Shown one piece after another: positions 11,257-13,407 of a stretch of 13,407 nt of DNA; positions within the stretch are counted from its first letter, which is position 1; every line of letters begins with the position of its first letter. The position numbers and the translations under genes were made by a program. The stretch lies in the NCBI GenBank assembly GCA_028714595.1, contig JAQTMD010000020.1, forward strand, positions 1-13,407, given 5' to 3'. The notes beneath the pieces are model-generated. The model was given only the letters and a program-made list of their open reading frames with translations, did no database searches and was not told the DNA's origin. Source of the stretch: Candidatus Omnitrophota bacterium (GTDB lineage Bacteria; Omnitrophota; Gorgyraeia; Gygaellales; Profunditerraquicolaceae).

Positions 11257-11283
11257 TTAGCAGTCTTTCACCTAGACTGCTAA
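11257..11283 (-). promoter_or_regulatory. CIRCE-like HrcA operator
   Basis: TTAGCAGTC, 9 nt, GACTGCTAA: a perfect 9-bp inverted repeat with the exact arm and spacer lengths of CIRCE (consensus TTAGCACTC-N9-GAGTGCTAA). It differs from consensus only at arm position 7 (C to G), with the matching change in the other arm. It begins at the last base of the -10 and covers the predicted transcript start, the normal place for HrcA repression of groESL. No hrcA gene is in the window. Confidence 0.88.
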
Positions 11284-11310
11284 TTATAAGGAAATTTATT
11301 TTTTTGTCAA
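11283..11310 (-). promoter_or_regulatory. Consensus sigma-70 promoter of groESL
   Basis: The minus strand has TTGACA (11310-11305), a 16-nt A/T-rich spacer and a perfect TATAAT (11288-11283). Upstream of the -35 is an A6 tract flanked by GTTCTT repeats, which may act as an UP element. The -10 abuts the CIRCE-like operator. The housekeeping consensus plus CIRCE argues for repressor-controlled rather than sigma-32-controlled heat-shock expression. The leader to groES would be about 70-75 nt. Confidence 0.88.
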
Positions 11311-11332
11311 GAACTTTTTTAAGAACACCTTG

Positions 11333-11569
11333 TTATTGTTCCTGGATGACTGCGAGCGCATCTCCGACGCGCACCGTATCTCCTTCGCGAACGAGGATCT
11401 CGGTGAGCGTGCCGGAGCAGGGGCTGGGGAGGTTAAACGCTGCCTTGTCCGTGGTCAGTTCGACCAAGTCGTCTTTCTCCTTGACCATATCGCCTTCTTT
11501 GACGAACCAGAACGAGACAATCGCTTTTTCAATCCCCGACCCTAACTCAGGAAGGATCACTGTATGCAT
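11333..11569 (-). CDS. Free-standing lipoyl-carrier domain protein
   Basis: This 78-residue protein is one complete biotin/lipoyl-attachment domain and nothing else. The E2-type pattern is clear: LPELGSGIEKAIVSFWFVKEG (6-26), the modification hairpin ELTTDKAAF with the predicted lipoyl lysine K42, PSPCSGTLTEILV (48-60) and EGDTVRVGD (62-70). Known E2 proteins carry this domain at the N-terminus, followed by a linker, an E1/E3-binding domain and the acyltransferase core; none of these is present. The stop is clean and the downstream bases are a promoter, so it is not a frameshifted E2. The ATG at 11569 has AAGGAG 9 nt upstream; the longer frame from 11617 is inside lipB. It overlaps lipB by 13 nt. 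Lipoylation rather than biotinylation is favoured by TDKA (biotin carriers have MKM) and by the lipB and E3 neighbours. Its partner complex is not visible. Confidence 0.87.
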   Translation of the reverse strand: MHTVILPELGSGIEKAIVSFWFVKEGDMVKEKDDLVELTTDKAAFNLPSPCSGTLTEILVREGDTVRVGDALAVIQEQ

Positions 11570-12180
11570 GATTGCAGTCTCCTTGCCATGCGGTCTTGTA
11601 TGATTGCCGGCTCCCACGGGACATTGGTGACTGTCTCGACCGAGGTCATCGCAATATCCATGCCGCAGGGACGGATGCAGGAAAAATTCACGAGGTCATC
11701 CTGCAAGACATTGACGGCTATACCGTGGGAACTTACCCAGTGTTGCACCCGGATTCCTATGGAGGAGATCTTGCGCTCTCCGACCCAGATGCCGGTCAGT
11801 CCGGGTCTCTGATGCGCCCTGATCCCGCAGCCGGCAAGGACCGCGATCACTGCCTCTTCGAGAAAACGCAGATACCGGTGCAGATCGAGCGCGAACCTCG
11901 AAAGCCGCAGGATGGGATAAATCATCACTTGCCCGGGCCCGTGGTAGGTCACGTCTCCCCCCCGGGGCGAACGGACGACCGCGATCTCCTTTTGCCGCAA
12001 GGACTCGGGGCTCGCAGTGATGTTTGCAGGCGATCCTGAGCGGCCGATGGTAATCACCGGGTGATGCCGGCAAAAGATCAGGCACTCATCGCGCCCGCTG
12101 CCGCACACGTCGCGGCAACGGCCAGCCTGTACCTGTGCTGCCTGCGCATAATCGATGAGGCCGAGGTCGATGATCTCCAT
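11557..12180 (-). CDS. lipB: Octanoyl-[acyl carrier protein]:protein N-octanoyltransferase LipB
   Basis: This 207-residue enzyme transfers octanoyl from acyl carrier protein to a lysine of lipoyl domains, the first step of lipoate synthesis, before LipA inserts sulfur. The family signature is complete: RGGDVTYHGPGQ (73-84), then GLTGIWVGERKISSIGIRV with the catalytic lysine K137, SHGIAVNV (151-158) and FSCIRPCGM with the catalytic cysteine C172. The length is typical. The ATG shares one base with the stop of the dihydrolipoamide dehydrogenase gene (TAATG), and the 3' end overlaps the lipoyl-domain gene by 13 nt, so the enzyme is made together with a likely substrate protein and with the oxidoreductase that acts on lipoyl groups. 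lipA is not in the window. Confidence 0.95.
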   Translation of the reverse strand: MEIIDLGLIDYAQAAQVQAGRCRDVCGSGRDECLIFCRHHPVITIGRSGSPANITASPESLRQKEIAVVRSPRGGDVTYHGPGQVMIYPILRLSRFALDLHRYLRFLEEAVIAVLAGCGIRAHQRPGLTGIWVGERKISSIGIRVQHWVSSHGIAVNVLQDDLVNFSCIRPCGMDIAMTSVETVTNVPWEPAIIQDRMARRLQSCIQ

Positions 12181-13407
12181 TACGCCTTATGCACTGCCTC
12201 TGCAATTGCCTCGGAAAACGTGGGGTGCGCAAAGATCGTTTCGCGCAACCGGGCGATCGACAGTTTTGCGCTTACTGCAACGCCGAATATCCCGATCAGC
12301 TCGGTAGCCCTGGCTCCGACGATAGAAGCGCCGATGATCTCACCGGTCTTTGCATCGTTTAAGACCTTGATAAAGCCCTCGGTCTCATCCATGATGCGCG
12401 CCATGCCCAGGCCCAGAAAATCGAACTTCCGGACTTCGACTGAACGGTTCGCCGCCCCGGCCGCCGCTTCCGTACAGCCGACGCTGGCGACTTCGGGGTG
12501 CGTATAGACACAGCTCGGTACTGCCGCGGTATCGGCTTTTCGCAGATGACCGGGGTCCGCCATATTCTCGATCGCCCGGGTGCCCTGATAGCCGGCAAAG
12601 TGGGCAAGCATGAGCTTACCCGTGCAGTCGCCGGCAGCGAACACGGTTGGAGCCGACGTCCGAAGATAGTCGTCGACGACGACGCCTTTTTTATCGATAG
12701 CGACCTGCAAGTTTTTCAGCGATTCCAGCCGGGGAGCCCGGCCCACGCAGACAAGTATCTTTTCAAAACCCGAGCGTTCAAGCGTATGCGCGTCGCAGGA
12801 AAGCTTGACCTGGATACGGCGTTTCCGGAAGGCGGATTCGAGCTTTTTCGCGACGTCAAAGTCAGCGCCCGGCAAAAGCTGCGCGGTGATCTCTGCGATA
12901 GTCACTTCCGTACCAAGGCTGGAAAAAAGGCCGGCGAATTCGCACCCGATCACGCCGCCGCCGATGATCAACAGGGTCTTGGGAACCTCGGCAGTCTTCA
13001 GGATATCGTCGCTGGAAAGTACGGTCTGTGCGTCAAACTCAAAACCGGGGAGCGTGGCCGGCCGGGAGCCGCAGGCAAGCAGCAGATAACGCGCTTTGAG
13101 CTCCGAGGTGCCGGTGCGCACGCAATCCTTGTCGAGGACCTGCGCTGTTTCCTTTACCAGCTCCACGCCCGATAACTGAGCCTCCATGGATAATTGCAGC
13201 CGGGCTATCAGCGCATCCTTACGCGCCTGGACTTCGCTGAATGAGAACTGAGGAACGCCCGGGACAATGACGCCAAAAGTATTTGAACGCTTGATCAATT
13301 CAAATTGCCGGACGGACTGTAAAAGCGTTTTGGTAGGGATACAGCCTCTATGCAGGCAGGTGCCGCCGACCAAAGACTCTTCCACCAGCGCGACCGATAG
13401 GCCGAGC
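12180..13407 (-). CDS. lpdA: Dihydrolipoamide dehydrogenase (E3), 5' end outside window
   Basis: The frame is open at the right edge, giving 408 residues; about 25 to 35 N-terminal residues with the FAD-binding GxGxxG are missing. The ATG-like start at 13385 is only an internal GTG. The flavoprotein disulfide oxidoreductase re-oxidises dihydrolipoyl groups of 2-oxoacid dehydrogenase or glycine-cleavage complexes with NAD+. It shows the redox-active disulfide GGTCLHRGCIPTK, the NAD-binding LLIIGGGVIGCEFAGLFSSLG, the second FAD motif VFAAGDCTGKLMLAHFA and the dimerisation domain starting at PSCVYTHPEVASVG. The catalytic HPTFSEA is at the C-terminus. HPT-S-E near the end separates it from mercuric reductase, and adjacency to lipB and a lipoyl domain supports E3. 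The stop overlaps the lipB ATG by 1 nt. Which complex it serves would be shown by genes upstream of the window. Confidence 0.93.
   Translation of the reverse strand, partial: LGLSVALVEESLVGGTCLHRGCIPTKTLLQSVRQFELIKRSNTFGVIVPGVPQFSFSEVQARKDALIARLQLSMEAQLSGVELVKETAQVLDKDCVRTGTSELKARYLLLACGSRPATLPGFEFDAQTVLSSDDILKTAEVPKTLLIIGGGVIGCEFAGLFSSLGTEVTIAEITAQLLPGADFDVAKKLESAFRKRRIQVKLSCDAHTLERSGFEKILVCVGRAPRLESLKNLQVAIDKKGVVVDDYLRTSAPTVFAAGDCTGKLMLAHFAGYQGTRAIENMADPGHLRKADTAAVPSCVYTHPEVASVGCTEAAAGAANRSVEVRKFDFLGLGMARIMDETEGFIKVLNDAKTGEIIGASIVGARATELIGIFGVAVSAKLSIARLRETIFAHPTFSEAIAEAVHKA

Noticed and set aside
11309..11326. Direct repeat AAGAAC-T6-AAGAAC at the groESL -35 region
   Set aside because: The 6-nt repeat is too short in an A/T-rich promoter to claim a second operator; an UP-element role explains it.
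11570..11617. N-terminal extension of the lipoyl-domain protein to 11617
   Set aside because: It lies within lipB; AAGGAG supports ATG 11569, and the domain fold starts there.
13318..13356. Redox motif CLHRGC instead of CLNxGC in dihydrolipoamide dehydrogenase
   Set aside because: A histidine at this place occurs in other bacterial E3 proteins (CLHxGC forms), so it is not noteworthy.
13385..13385. Apparent start of the dihydrolipoamide dehydrogenase within the window
   Set aside because: The codon is an internal GTG; the frame stays open to the edge and the family needs an FAD-binding segment upstream.

Overview
The window is a gene-dense bacterial chromosome segment in which every supported gene lies on the minus strand, so it reads from right to left. 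By eye it is moderately GC-rich (high fifties percent, not computed), with short gaps, several start/stop overlaps and clear Shine-Dalgarno sites. A canonical GroES/GroEL pair with a CIRCE-type operator, an RpoD-type sigma-70, a CHC2-zinc DnaG and a LipB/lipoamide dehydrogenase pair show a typical bacterium. The GroEL start (MAKQLLF...) and the general look of the proteins suggest an uncultured Gram-negative-type lineage such as Omnitrophota, but that is an impression, not a demonstrated assignment.

Right block (13407 to 11333, minus): dihydrolipoamide dehydrogenase (5' end outside the window), then lipB, then a 78-residue free-standing lipoyl carrier domain. The stop/start overlaps are 1 nt and 13 nt, so this is one tightly coupled lipoate unit. 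Middle block (11310 to about 9100, minus): a consensus sigma-70 promoter, a CIRCE-like HrcA operator over the predicted transcription start, groES, a spacer with two hairpins, groEL, and a 15-bp intrinsic terminator hairpin.

Left block (9080 to 1, minus): an extended-minus-10 consensus promoter (TTGACA, 17-nt spacer, TATACT) just past the groEL terminator starts a long operon: cvpA-like membrane protein, NIF3-like protein, dnaG, rpoD, a secreted DUF192 protein, a UvrD/PcrA-type helicase, and a RecB/AddA-like helicase that runs off the left edge. This is a variant of the macromolecular-synthesis operon (primase plus primary sigma factor), without rpsU in the window and extended by two SF1 repair helicases.

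No RNA gene, mobile element, CRISPR array, integration site or defence-island signature was seen. No convincing undescribed multi-gene system is visible. The points most worth following up are the detached lipoyl domain, the symmetrically altered CIRCE operator, the pairing of primase/sigma genes with two overlapping SF1 helicase genes, and the groESL RNA structures.
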